In this document: one piece after another, positions 26,786 through 35,289 of the stretch
Layout: every line of letters starts with the position of its first letter
Numbering within the stretch: the stretch's first letter is position 1
DNA from: Novosphingobium sp. JCM 18896
Lineage (GTDB): Bacteria > Pseudomonadota > Alphaproteobacteria > Sphingomonadales > Sphingomonadaceae
Direction: 5' to 3'
DNA: 64,000 bases
Assembly (NCBI RefSeq): GCF_025938095.1
Contig: NZ_JAPCZF010000005.1
Span: 62,001 to 126,000 of the forward strand
Made by a program: the position numbers and the translations under genes
Notes under the pieces: model-generated
Seen by the model: only the letters and a program-made list of their open reading frames with translations
What the model was told of the DNA's origin: nothing
Database searches by the model: none

Positions 26786-27990
26786 GCGAGATCGAAGCCT
26801 ATCGGCAAAAGGCGCGTGCCTGGCTGCAATCGGTCGCGCCGACCTACGGCCGCGATGCCCTGCAGGGCCTGTCCGAAGCCGAGCATCTGGCCGCCGGCCG
26901 CGCCTATCAGCGCGCCAAGTTCGCGGCGGGTTTCGCCGGCATCCACTGGGATCCCGAACTCGGCGGCCAAGGACTCACACCCTTGCACAAGGTGGTGTTC
27001 GAGCAGGAGGAAATGGGCTTCGGCATGCCGATCGCCTATTTCGGTGTCTCGCTGGGCATCTCGGTGCCGATCGTGCTCCGCTTCGCGCAGGATCGTGCCT
27101 GGGCCCGCGAGCGCGCGATCGCAGCGCTCAGCGGTGACGAGATCTGGTGCCAGCTGTTCTCCGAACCCTCGGGCGGCTCAGACCTCGCCGGGCTGCGGAC
27201 CAAGGTCGAGACCGAAGGGAACGGCTGGAAGCTCAACGGCCAGAAGCTCTGGACCACATTTGCCCAGCATTCGGATTACGGCGTGATCATCGCGCGCAAC
27301 GATCCCAAGGCGCTCAAGCACAAGGGCCTGACCTTCTTCTGGCTCGACATGAAGGCGCAGGGCGTCACCGTCCGCCCGATCAAGCTGGCCGCGGCAGGGC
27401 ACGATCACGTCAACGAGGTGTTCTTCGACGACGTCCGGCTCGACGACGGCCAGCGGTTGAGCCCTGTCGGCGGCGGTTTCGCCACGGCGATGGCGACCCT
27501 GATGATCGAGCGCTATTCGGCCTCCGATCCCGCGGGCTTCGGCCCGACCACGGCGACCTTCGTCGAACTGGCCAAGGCCAGCGAGGTCAACGGTCGCCCG
27601 GCGATCCAAGACGGGCGCATCCGCTCGGCGATCGCGCGCAGCCATGCGATGCGCATGGGGCTCGAGGCGATCACCACGCGGGCGATGCGGATGATGGCCG
27701 CGGGCATGGAGCCCGGCCCCGAGGGCTCGCTCAACAAGCTCGTGTCGGTGCGCAGCCGGCAGAAATTGTCGGAACTGGCGATCGATCTGATGGGCCAGCT
27801 CGGGCTCGCATGGGATCCGCTCGCGAGCAGCAAGGACGACTGGGTCGCCTCGTGGCTCGCCGCGCCCACCGGGCGCATCGCCGGCGGGGCCGACGAAATG
27901 CTGCTCAACACGATTGCCGAAAAGATTCTGGGCTTGCCGCAGGACCACCGTCCGGACAAAGGCGTGCCATTCGACCAAATACCGGCGTGA
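26782..27990 (+). CDS. Acyl-CoA dehydrogenase, large-type subunit
   Basis: A 402-residue ACAD. The start overlaps the preceding stop by 4 bp. It has the substrate/FAD motif QLFSEPSGGSDLAGL (125-139), then LWTTFAQHSDYG, and a helix-G Glu-Arg at 243-244 in LMIERYS, the position used as base by isovaleryl-CoA- and FadE26-type enzymes. It ends in IAGGADEMLLNTIAEKILGLP. This looks like the catalytic chain of a two-gene dehydrogenase that introduces an alpha,beta double bond in an acyl-CoA with a ring or branched chain. Substrate unknown. Confidence 0.85.
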   Translation: MSEIEAYRQKARAWLQSVAPTYGRDALQGLSEAEHLAAGRAYQRAKFAAGFAGIHWDPELGGQGLTPLHKVVFEQEEMGFGMPIAYFGVSLGISVPIVLRFAQDRAWARERAIAALSGDEIWCQLFSEPSGGSDLAGLRTKVETEGNGWKLNGQKLWTTFAQHSDYGVIIARNDPKALKHKGLTFFWLDMKAQGVTVRPIKLAAAGHDHVNEVFFDDVRLDDGQRLSPVGGGFATAMATLMIERYSASDPAGFGPTTATFVELAKASEVNGRPAIQDGRIRSAIARSHAMRMGLEAITTRAMRMMAAGMEPGPEGSLNKLVSVRSRQKLSELAIDLMGQLGLAWDPLASSKDDWVASWLAAPTGRIAGGADEMLLNTIAEKILGLPQDHRPDKGVPFDQIPA

Positions 27991-28036
27991 GCCGGGCAGG
28001 GGCAGATACCCGCGTAATTTCAGGAGACGAGACGTA

Positions 28037-29017
28037 ATGGCCTTCAAGACGCGCATCACCGAAATGCTCGGTATCGAACACCCGATCGTCCAGGGCGGCA
28101 TGCAGGGCGTCGGTCTCGCCGAGCTGGCGAGCGCCGTGTCGAACGCCGGCGGTCTCGGCACCCTGACCGCGCTGACCCAGCCGAGCCCCGAGGCGCTGCG
28201 CGACGAGATCGAGCGCTGCAAGTCGATGACCTCGAAGCCCTTCGCGGTGAATATCACCGTGCTGCCGACGATCCTGCCGCCCGACTACAAGGGCTATGCC
28301 CAGGCCGCGATCGACGCCGGCATCAAGATCATCGAGACCGCGGGCACGCAGGAAGTGCGCGAGATCTGGGAAATGGTGAAGCCGCACGGCATCACCGTGC
28401 TGCACAAGTGCACCGCCGTCCGCCACGCGCTCTCGGCCGAGCGCGCGGGCTGCGACATCATCTCGATCGACGGCTTCGAATGCGCGGGCCATCCGGGCGA
28501 GGACGACATTCCGGGCCTGATCCTGATCCCGTCGGCTGCAGACAAGGTGAAGATCCCGATGCTCGCTTCGGGCGGTATCGGCGACGGCCGTGGCCTCGTC
28601 GCCGCGCTGGCGCTGGGCGCCGAGGGCATCAACATGGGCACGCGTTTCTGCGCGACCAAGGAAGCGCCGATCCACGACAACATCAAGCAGCTCTACGTCC
28701 AGAACGACGAGCGCGGCACCAACCTGATCTTCCGCAAGTTCAAGAACACCGCGCGCGTCGGCAAGAACTCGGTCTCGGACAAGGTGGTCGAGATCTCGGC
28801 CAATCCCGACGCGGTGTTCGAGGACATCAAGCCCTATGTCGCCGGCGCGGTGGGCCGCGAGATGCTCAAGAGCGGCGACGTCGACCAGGGCATCTTCTGG
28901 GCCGGCATGGTGCAGGGCCTGATCCACGACATCCCGTCGTGCCAGGAACTGATCGACCGCATCATCGGCGATGCCGAGGCGATCGTGAAGCAGCGCTTCG
29001 GCGGCATGGTCGGCTGA
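28037..29017 (+). CDS. Nitronate monooxygenase-family flavoprotein
   Basis: A 326-residue TIM-barrel FMN protein of the NMO/2-nitropropane dioxygenase family. An AGGAGACGAGACGTA leader precedes the ATG. Motifs: HPIVQGGMQGVG at the N-terminus, the catalytic-His region CAGHPGEDDI (about residue 152), SGGIGDGRGLVAALALGA and GTRFCATKEA for FMN phosphate. Many relatives in acyl-CoA clusters are not true nitronate oxidases and may act as enoyl reductases or flavin oxidoreductases, so the reaction is uncertain. It lies in a four-gene plus-strand operon with the ACAD pair and the crotonase. Confidence 0.82.
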   Translation: MAFKTRITEMLGIEHPIVQGGMQGVGLAELASAVSNAGGLGTLTALTQPSPEALRDEIERCKSMTSKPFAVNITVLPTILPPDYKGYAQAAIDAGIKIIETAGTQEVREIWEMVKPHGITVLHKCTAVRHALSAERAGCDIISIDGFECAGHPGEDDIPGLILIPSAADKVKIPMLASGGIGDGRGLVAALALGAEGINMGTRFCATKEAPIHDNIKQLYVQNDERGTNLIFRKFKNTARVGKNSVSDKVVEISANPDAVFEDIKPYVAGAVGREMLKSGDVDQGIFWAGMVQGLIHDIPSCQELIDRIIGDAEAIVKQRFGGMVG

Positions 29018-29028
29018 GGAACGGGCAG

Positions 29029-29820
29029 ATGAGCAAGACTTACGAGAAAGTCCTCTATTCGCTGAACGACGAGGGCGTCGCGCGGATCTCGATGAACGAT
29101 CCGGCGACGCGCAACGCCGGTTCGGCGCAGATGGGCGAGGAACTGGTCGACGCGTTCAACCGCGCCGCCTTCGAGAGCCGCGCCGTGCTGTTCACCGGCG
29201 AGGGCAAGGGCTTCAACTCGGGCGCCAACCTGGCCGATGCCGAAGCCGTGCTCGACGATCCGATGCGCGACGTCGGCCATCTGCTCGATCGCTACTACAA
29301 CCCGATCATCACCCGCATGAAGGCGATGGAACAGCCGATCGTCACCGCCGTGCGCGGCGCCGCGGCGGGTGTCGGCTGCGGCCTCGCCATGGCGGGCGAC
29401 ATGATCGTCTGCGGCGAGGGTGGCTTCTTCCTCCAGGCCTTCCGCCACGTCGGCCTCGTGCCCGACGGCGGCTCGTCGTGGCTGCTGACCCGCGCGGTCG
29501 GCCGCGTGCGGGCGATGGAGATGATGTTGCTGGGCGAACGGCTCTACGGCGCGCAGGCGCTCGAATGGGGCCTGGTCAACCGCGTCGTCCCCGACGACGA
29601 GGTCGAGAGCGCCGGCATGGCGCTGGCGATCCAGCTGGCCAAGGGACCGCGCTCGTTGGGCATGATCAAGCGCATCGCCTGGGCCGCGGCCGATTGCAGC
29701 CTCGAGCAGGCGCTCCAGCACGAACGCGCGGGCCAGCTCGCGGCGAGCCGCACCGAGGATTTCGTCGAGGGCGTGACCGCCTTTGCGGGCAAGCGTCAGC
29801 CCGAGTTCAAGGGGCGGTGA
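29029..29820 (+). CDS. Enoyl-CoA hydratase/isomerase family protein, PaaG-like
   Basis: A 263-residue crotonase. The oxyanion strand (GEGKGFNSGANL) and helix (RGAAAGVGCGLAMAGD) are present. Of the two usual hydratase glutamates, the first is replaced (FFLQAFRHVG) and the second is Asp in GLVPDGGSSWLL. This arrangement resembles PaaG and delta3-delta2 isomerases rather than hydratases. It follows the NMO gene by 11 bp and likely shifts a double bond or opens a ring formed in the pathway (inference). A repeat element follows. Confidence 0.85.
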   Translation: MSKTYEKVLYSLNDEGVARISMNDPATRNAGSAQMGEELVDAFNRAAFESRAVLFTGEGKGFNSGANLADAEAVLDDPMRDVGHLLDRYYNPIITRMKAMEQPIVTAVRGAAAGVGCGLAMAGDMIVCGEGGFFLQAFRHVGLVPDGGSSWLLTRAVGRVRAMEMMLLGERLYGAQALEWGLVNRVVPDDEVESAGMALAIQLAKGPRSLGMIKRIAWAAADCSLEQALQHERAGQLAASRTEDFVEGVTAFAGKRQPEFKGR

Positions 29821-29827
29821 TCCTGTA

Positions 29828-30005
29828 CCCTCCCCCTTGATGGGGGAGGGATACGGAAGCTTGGCAGCTTGCTGCCTAGCTGGAGTTGGGTAGGAGTGAT
29901 GTCTCCGGCGAGCGCAGTGTTTGCGGCGCGCTCACCCCCATCCAGCTACGACTAGGGCGCAAGCGCCCAAGTCTTCGCATCCTTCCCCCATCAAGGGGGA
30001 AGGGG
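29828..30005. repeat. Two-armed palindromic repeat, CCTCCCCCTTGATGGGGGAGG family
   Basis: Hairpins at 29828-29850 and 29981-30005 are related in inverted orientation (CCCTTGATGGGGGAGGG and CTTCCCCCATCAAGGGGG) with about 130 bp between them. It fills the whole gap between the convergent stops of the crotonase (+) and the CoA-transferase (-) and may also end transcription of both. Confidence 0.7.
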
Positions 30006-30010
30006 CTATC

Positions 30011-31267
30011 TCAAACGATCTTCGCGTCCTTCAGCTCGGCTATACGCTCTGCGCTGTAGCCGAGTTCGCCCAGGACCTCGTCCAGATGCTCGCCGAGCAG
30101 CGGCGGGGCGCGGCGGATCGAGGCGGGGCTCTTTTCCATCTGCGCGAGCGGGCTGGCGATCAGGTCGACCGAGCCAGCCTCGGCATGGGCGTGCGGCGTC
30201 GTCGCCTTGAGGCCGCGATGCAGGACCTGGGCATCCTGCCAGACGTCGTCGAGCTCGTTGTACTTGGCGGCCGGAATGCCGACGCTGTCGAACTTGGCCA
30301 GCAGTTCGGCGACGGGGATCTTGCTCGACCATTCGTTGATGATGCGGATCAGTTCGGCCTGGCCCGAGCGCGCGCGCTTGAAGTTCGAATCGAAACGCTC
30401 GTCGGTGAACAGCTCGGGCTGGTCCATCAGCACGGTCAGGCGGCGATAGTGCTCGTCGGTGCCCGCGGTCAGGTAGACGATGCCGTCGCTGGCGTGGAGC
30501 AGGTCGGCCGGGCCGCCGCCGTTGCCGCCGTTGCCGAGGCGCGGCGGCGCCATGCCGCTGATCAGGTAGTCCTGCATGATGTGGCTGACCATCGCCACCG
30601 AAGTGTCGAGCAGGGCGATGTCGATGTACTGCCCTTCGCCGGTGCGCTCGCGGTACATCAGCGCGCCGAGGATCGCGAGCGCGGTGTTGTGGCCGGTGAT
30701 GAAGTCGACGAGGCTGGGGCCGGCCTTGAGCGGCCCGGCGCCGGGGTGGCCGTCGGGAATGCCGGTGACCGCCATCATGCCGCCCTGGGCCTGGAACAGG
30801 CCGTCATAGCCCGGCAGTGCGGCGCTCGGCCCGGTCTGGCCGAAGCCGGTGACCGAGCAGTAGATCAGCCGCGGGTTGATCGCCTTCAAGGTCTCGTAGT
30901 CGAGCCCGAAGCGCTTGAGATCGCCGACCTTGTAGTTCTCGATCAGCACGTCGGCGGTCTCGACGAGCTTCTTGATGATCTCCTGCCCCTCGGGCTTCGA
31001 GTGGTTCAAGGTGATCGAGCGCTTGTTGCGATTCGAGACGGTGAAGAAGCTCGACTGGCGGGTTTCGAGGCCGTCCTTGCCCTTGACCCAGGCGGTGCCG
31101 TAGCCGCGGCCGTCGTCGCCCACGCCGGGGCGCTCGATCTTGATCACGTCGGCGCCGAGGTCGCCGAGAATCTGGGCTCCGACCGGGGCCGCAAAGACAC
31201 GGCTCATGTCGATGACGCGGATGCCCTCGAGAGAGCTGGGCTTGGCGGCGCTGGGTTCGATGCTCAT
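30011..31267 (-). CDS. Class III (CaiB/BaiF, FRC-type) CoA-transferase
   Basis: A 418-residue protein beginning with the family segment LEGIRVIDMSRVFAAPVGAQ. The likely catalytic Asp lies in SLVDFITGHN, exactly 28 residues before the Asp of the GQYID motif, as in the other three CoA-transferases of the window. It moves CoA between carboxylic acids without ATP, usually from succinyl-CoA or formyl-CoA. It stands alone next to the divergent PQQ dehydrogenase. Confidence 0.9.
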   Translation of the reverse strand: MSIEPSAAKPSSLEGIRVIDMSRVFAAPVGAQILGDLGADVIKIERPGVGDDGRGYGTAWVKGKDGLETRQSSFFTVSNRNKRSITLNHSKPEGQEIIKKLVETADVLIENYKVGDLKRFGLDYETLKAINPRLIYCSVTGFGQTGPSAALPGYDGLFQAQGGMMAVTGIPDGHPGAGPLKAGPSLVDFITGHNTALAILGALMYRERTGEGQYIDIALLDTSVAMVSHIMQDYLISGMAPPRLGNGGNGGGPADLLHASDGIVYLTAGTDEHYRRLTVLMDQPELFTDERFDSNFKRARSGQAELIRIINEWSSKIPVAELLAKFDSVGIPAAKYNELDDVWQDAQVLHRGLKATTPHAHAEAGSVDLIASPLAQMEKSPASIRRAPPLLGEHLDEVLGELGYSAERIAELKDAKIV

Positions 31268-31413
31268 GCGAGCCTGTAAGCACCCAATCCGGGCAGGGGC
31301 AAGGGGCTAGCACGCGCTATGGCGATCAACAGCGTTGGTTATTTCGTTGCCCGAGCCATTGCCTGCGCTACCAAAGTGACGATAGTCGCGCGGCAGGATA
31401 GGGAGAGAGGCGC

Positions 31414-33549
31414 ATGATCGGTCGAAGCCGGCTGCCGTTGCTGGGTATGCTTGCCGTTGCGGCGCTGGCACTGGGGAGTTGCGATGGTCTGGGGCTGGGC
31501 GGATCGTCCGGCGCCGAAGCGCAGCTTCTCGACGACAGCAGCGGCCGCGACTGGTCTGGCTATGGCCGGACTTACGGCCAGCAGCACTACAGCCCGCTCG
31601 CGGCGATCGATCAGGCCAACGTCAGTGGCCTCGGCCTGGCCTGGTCGATGGACCTGCCGCTCGGCAATGCCGCGACCCAGCCGATCGCGGTCGACGGCGT
31701 GCTCTATTTCGCCGCTGGGCTCTCCGTGGTCTCGGCGGTCGATGCGGTCAGCGGCAAGCTGCTCTGGCAATACGATCCGCAGGTCGGCAAGGCCGCGGGC
31801 CTCAACTTGCGCGTCGGCTGGGGCGTGCGCGGCGTCGCCTGGTGGCAAGGGAAAGTCTACGTCGGCACCCAGGACGGGCGGCTGATCGCGCTCGACGCCA
31901 AGACCGGCAAGCCCGTCTGGGCGCAACAGACCTTCGACCTCAACGCCGCCGCTTATATCAGCGGCGCGCCGCGCGTGCTCGGCGGGCGCGTGCTGATCGG
32001 TTACGGCGGCTCGAACGGCGTCAGCCGCGGCTATATCACCGCCTACGACGCGAAGACCGGCAAGCAGCTCTGGCGTTTCTACACGGTCCCCGGCGACCCG
32101 GCGAAGGGCTTTGAGAACGAGGCCATGGCCATGGCCGCGAAGACCTGGGCCGGTGAATGGTGGAAGTTCGGCGGCGGCGGCGACGTGTGGAACTCGATTG
32201 CCTACGATCCCGATCTCGACCTCGTCTATTTCGGCGTGGGCAGCCCCTATCCTTGGAACCACCGGCTGCGCAGCCAGGGTAAGGGCGACAACCTGTTCAT
32301 CGATTCGATCGTCGCGGTCGACGGCAAGACGGGCAAGTATCGCTGGCACTACCAGACCGTGCCCGGCGACACCTGGGACTTCGACGCGACGATGGACATC
32401 GAACTCGCCGATCTCGAGATCGCCGGGAAGCCGCGCAAGGTGCTGATGCAGGCGCCGAAGAACGGTTTTCTCTATGTCATCGACCGGACCGACGGAAAGC
32501 TGATCTCGGCCGAGCCTTACGTGCCCGTCACCTGGGCCTCGAAGATCGATCTCGCGACGGGCCGCCCGGTCGAGGTACCCGGTGCGCGCTATGACCAGGG
32601 CAAGGCGGCGACGATCGCGCCGTCGCCGCTGGCCGCGCACAACTGGCTGCCGATGGCCTTCAGCCCGAAGACGCGGCTGGTCTACATCCCCGCGGCCGAG
32701 TTCGAGGTCGACTATTCGGAGCCGGCGAAGGACTGGAAGCCCGCGACCGATCGCAACACCGATGCCGGCGCCAACATGATCGGCGGTCCGTTGATCGGCC
32801 GCAAGGCGCCGGTTGGCGCGCTGATCGCCTGGAACCCGGTGACGCAGAAGCCCGTCTGGAGGATCGATCACCCAACCTACGTCAACGGCGGCGTGCTGGC
32901 GACGGGCGGCGATCTCGTTTTCCAGGGCACGATCGATGGGTTCTTCAAGGCCTATTCGGCGACCGACGGCCGCCGGCTCTGGGCCTACGACACGCGCGCG
33001 CCGATGATCGCGCCGGCCATCACCTACGAGGCCAAGGGCAAGCAGTACGTCACCGTGCTGACCGGCCTCGGCATGGCCTATCCGAAGAACATGGGCGCGC
33101 TCGATCCTGCCAATGCCGAGCGCTATCGGCTCGATCCGCGCAGCCAGGCGCGGCGCGTGCTGACTTTCGTGATCGGCGGCCAGCAGATATTGCCACCGCG
33201 CCCGCAGCCGCCCGAGCCGCCGGCCGATCCGAGCTTCAAGGTCGATCAGGCGCGTTTCATGCCCGGGGCCATGGCCTATACGCGGCATTGCGGCGATTGC
33301 CATGGCAGCCTCGCTGTCGGTGCGATCCAGGCGCCCGACCTGCGCCGTTCGCCGCTGCCGCAGGACCGCGCGACCTTCGTGCAGATCGTCCGCGAGGGCG
33401 CGCTCGAAGTGCAGGGCATGCCCAAGTTCGCCGAGCTGAGCGACGCGCAGATCGACGACATCCGCTACTATCTGCGCGCCCGCGCCGCCGAACTGCGCGG
33501 GCAGGCGAAGGCGCCGAAGGATCAGGATGTCTCGCTGCATTTGAAGTGA
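31414..33549 (+). CDS. PQQ-dependent dehydrogenase with C-terminal cytochrome c, predicted lipoprotein
   Basis: A 711-residue protein. The N-terminus is a signal peptide with a lipobox-like LGSC (Cys23), which suggests membrane anchoring in the periplasm. Residues about 45-580 are an eight-bladed PQQ propeller (GQQHYSPLAAID; PGDTWDFDAT with the likely catalytic Asp; GFLYVIDRTDGK). The C-terminal cytochrome c has heme motif C626-G-D-C-H630 and a Met in VQGMPKFAELS as sixth ligand. It should oxidise alcohols or aldehydes and pass electrons to the respiratory chain. No pqq synthesis genes are in the window. Confidence 0.88.
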   Translation: MIGRSRLPLLGMLAVAALALGSCDGLGLGGSSGAEAQLLDDSSGRDWSGYGRTYGQQHYSPLAAIDQANVSGLGLAWSMDLPLGNAATQPIAVDGVLYFAAGLSVVSAVDAVSGKLLWQYDPQVGKAAGLNLRVGWGVRGVAWWQGKVYVGTQDGRLIALDAKTGKPVWAQQTFDLNAAAYISGAPRVLGGRVLIGYGGSNGVSRGYITAYDAKTGKQLWRFYTVPGDPAKGFENEAMAMAAKTWAGEWWKFGGGGDVWNSIAYDPDLDLVYFGVGSPYPWNHRLRSQGKGDNLFIDSIVAVDGKTGKYRWHYQTVPGDTWDFDATMDIELADLEIAGKPRKVLMQAPKNGFLYVIDRTDGKLISAEPYVPVTWASKIDLATGRPVEVPGARYDQGKAATIAPSPLAAHNWLPMAFSPKTRLVYIPAAEFEVDYSEPAKDWKPATDRNTDAGANMIGGPLIGRKAPVGALIAWNPVTQKPVWRIDHPTYVNGGVLATGGDLVFQGTIDGFFKAYSATDGRRLWAYDTRAPMIAPAITYEAKGKQYVTVLTGLGMAYPKNMGALDPANAERYRLDPRSQARRVLTFVIGGQQILPPRPQPPEPPADPSFKVDQARFMPGAMAYTRHCGDCHGSLAVGAIQAPDLRRSPLPQDRATFVQIVREGALEVQGMPKFAELSDAQIDDIRYYLRARAAELRGQAKAPKDQDVSLHLK

Positions 33550-33595
33550 CTGGCAGCCCGTCATGTCGCAAGCTTTGCCGCGCTAACCTCTTTTC

Positions 33596-33696
33596 GTCGC
33601 CCCTGCGAAGGCAGGGGCCCAACTGACCTTGCGTATTGGCGCTGCCGTCGCCGTATTGGGATATGTTGGTTGGGCCCCTGCCTTCGCAGGGGCGAC
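33596..33696. repeat. Two-armed palindromic repeat, family A copy 2
   Basis: It starts with GTCGCCCCTGCGAAGGCAGG and ends with the reverse complement. The arms match copy 1 at 18281-18379 over about 25 bases each; the ~45 bp centre differs. It lies between the PQQ dehydrogenase and the SDR gene. Confidence 0.85.
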
Positions 33697-33763
33697 GGGA
33701 AAACTTAGAGCTATAGCCGGGTGGTGCGATCTCGACGCGCCGCGTCGATCCGGCTACCGACCT

Positions 33764-33783
33764 CGCTGAACACGTGCACAGGT
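33764..33783. promoter_or_regulatory. Weak candidate operator upstream of SDR
   Basis: CGCTGAAC-ACGT-GCACAGGT matches the pattern TGYTGWWC-N4-GWWCARCA at 12 of 16 positions. It lies 14 bp before the SDR start at 33798. This is a degenerate site and may be chance. Confidence 0.2.
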
Positions 33784-33797
33784 TACAGGGAAGAGAC

Positions 33798-34580
33798 ATG
33801 AGCGATACCAAGGTTGCGATCATCACCGGCGCCGGCAGCGGCATCGGCCTGCAGACCGCCAAGCTGCTTCACGCCGCGGGCCACGCGATCGTCGGCGTTG
33901 GCCGCGACACGGGCAAGCTGGCCAACCTCGAGCAGGAGCTCGGCGGTGAGCGCGTCGCGACGATCTCGGTCGACGTCACCGCCAAGGATGCGCCGAAGCA
34001 GATCGTCGACCTCGCGCTGAACAAGTTCGGCCGGATCGACTTCCTGGTGAACAATGCCGGCGTCGGCAGCCCCAAGCCGCTCGACGAGACCGACGACGAG
34101 ATGCTCGACTACTTCCTCGACATCATGCTCGCCGCGCCGTTCCGCCTGTGCCGCGAGGTCATCCCGCACCTCGGCGAGGGCGCCTCGGTGGTCAACATCA
34201 CCTCGACCTTCGCGCATATCGGCGGCCGCCGCGGAGGCGCCTATTCGGCGGCCAAGGGCGGTCTCAAGTCGCTGACCGAGCACATGGCCTGCGAATATGG
34301 CCCGCGCGGCATCCGCTCGAACTGCGTCGCGCCGGGCGTGACGCGCACCGAAATGGTCGCGCACCGCTTCGAGGACGAGGCCTTCAAGCGCGTCAACGTC
34401 GAGACCACGCCCTATCCGCGGCTCGCCGATCCCGAGGACACCGCCGCGGTCATCGCCTTCCTCTGCTCGCCGGGCAGCGAGATGATCAACGGCCAGTCGA
34501 TCGTCGTCGACGGCGGCTGGACCAAGACCAAGTATCTGAGCCCGCGCGTGACCAATACCAAGTGGGTCGATCCGGACTGA
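33798..34580 (+). CDS. Short-chain dehydrogenase/reductase (SDR)
   Basis: The ATG at 33798 follows GGAAGAG (260 residues). Motifs: TGAGSGIG (residues 10-17), NNAGVG near 88, Ser in VVNITSTF, and Y-S-A-A-K for catalysis, then C-terminal GQSIVVDGGW. This is a classical NAD(P)-dependent SDR. A VOC protein follows and the pair may work on one substrate. Substrate unknown. Confidence 0.88.
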   Translation: MSDTKVAIITGAGSGIGLQTAKLLHAAGHAIVGVGRDTGKLANLEQELGGERVATISVDVTAKDAPKQIVDLALNKFGRIDFLVNNAGVGSPKPLDETDDEMLDYFLDIMLAAPFRLCREVIPHLGEGASVVNITSTFAHIGGRRGGAYSAAKGGLKSLTEHMACEYGPRGIRSNCVAPGVTRTEMVAHRFEDEAFKRVNVETTPYPRLADPEDTAAVIAFLCSPGSEMINGQSIVVDGGWTKTKYLSPRVTNTKWVDPD

Positions 34581-34595
34581 TCGCTGAGCCTACCG

Positions 34596-34619
34596 GGGCA
34601 AGCTCCTCCGCTTGCCCCG
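34596..34619. terminator. Hairpin between SDR and VOC genes
   Basis: A perfect 9-bp stem GGGGCAAGC/GCTTGCCCC around TCCTCC, 15 bp after the SDR stop, without a U-run. It may be an attenuator or mRNA end-stabiliser rather than a full terminator. Confidence 0.45.
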
Positions 34620-34670
34620 CCTTGGACCATCGCGGATAAGCGGGGCCAAAGCATCTGGGGAGATGAGACA

Positions 34671-35138
34671 ATGATCCGCGGCATCCACCACATCGGCATC
34701 AACTGCCACGACATCGAGCGCATGAAGCGGTTCTACGGCGAGGCCTTCGGTTTCGAACCGGTCGACGAGGGTTTCGCCTGGGCCGACGAGCCGATGATGG
34801 ACCATATCGTCGATCTCAAGGGCTCGGCCGCCAAGGGCGTGATGATGCGCGCGGGCACCTGCTACATCGAACTGTTCCAGTACAGCGCGCCCGCTTCGGA
34901 CATCGACCGGCCGATGCGCCCCAACGACCGCGCCTATACCCATTTCTGCATCGACGTGACCGACATGGAGAACGACATCGTTCACCTCCAGAAGTGCGGC
35001 ATGACCTTCAACGATCGCGATTTCGTCGACGTCGGCCATGTCAAGACGCTCTACGGCTACGATCCCGAGGGTAACGTCATCGAGGTCCAGCAGACCGCGC
35101 CGGGGAATGCGTTTGGGTTGGATAAGCTGCCGCGCTAA
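34671..35138 (+). CDS. VOC (glyoxalase/dioxygenase) superfamily protein
   Basis: A 155-residue vicinal-oxygen-chelate protein with two beta-alpha-beta-beta-beta modules. The first metal ligand His is in IHHIGINCHD, a Glu/Tyr lies in CYIELFQYSA, His in YTHFCIDV, and the last Glu in GNVIEVQQT. This is of the lactoylglutathione lyase/methylmalonyl-CoA epimerase type. GGGGAGATGAGACA precedes the start. Its reaction here is unknown; an epimerase or isomerase in acyl-CoA degradation would fit. Confidence 0.85.
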   Translation: MIRGIHHIGINCHDIERMKRFYGEAFGFEPVDEGFAWADEPMMDHIVDLKGSAAKGVMMRAGTCYIELFQYSAPASDIDRPMRPNDRAYTHFCIDVTDMENDIVHLQKCGMTFNDRDFVDVGHVKTLYGYDPEGNVIEVQQTAPGNAFGLDKLPR

Positions 35139-35139
35139 T

Positions 35140-35269
35140 CCTCCCCAGAATGGGGAGGGGGACCGCGGCGCGAAGCGGCGTGGTGGAGGGGGCTCTCCGC
35201 CAGCGCCGTGATTGGCCGAGAGCCCCCTCCACCATGCTTCGCATGGTCCCCCTCCCCGTGCCGGGGAGG
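35140..35269. repeat. Two-armed palindromic repeat, family B copy 1
   Basis: It starts 2 bp after the VOC stop with CCTCCCCAGAATGGGGAGG and ends with CTCCCCGTGCCGGGGAGG. Inner arms GGTGGAGGGGGCT and AGCCCCCTCCACC pair. Copy 2 is at 42446-42591. The element fills nearly the whole gap before the MFS gene, whose ribosome site begins just after it. Confidence 0.85.
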
Positions 35270-35289
35270 ATGAAGATGGGAGAGTTTGC

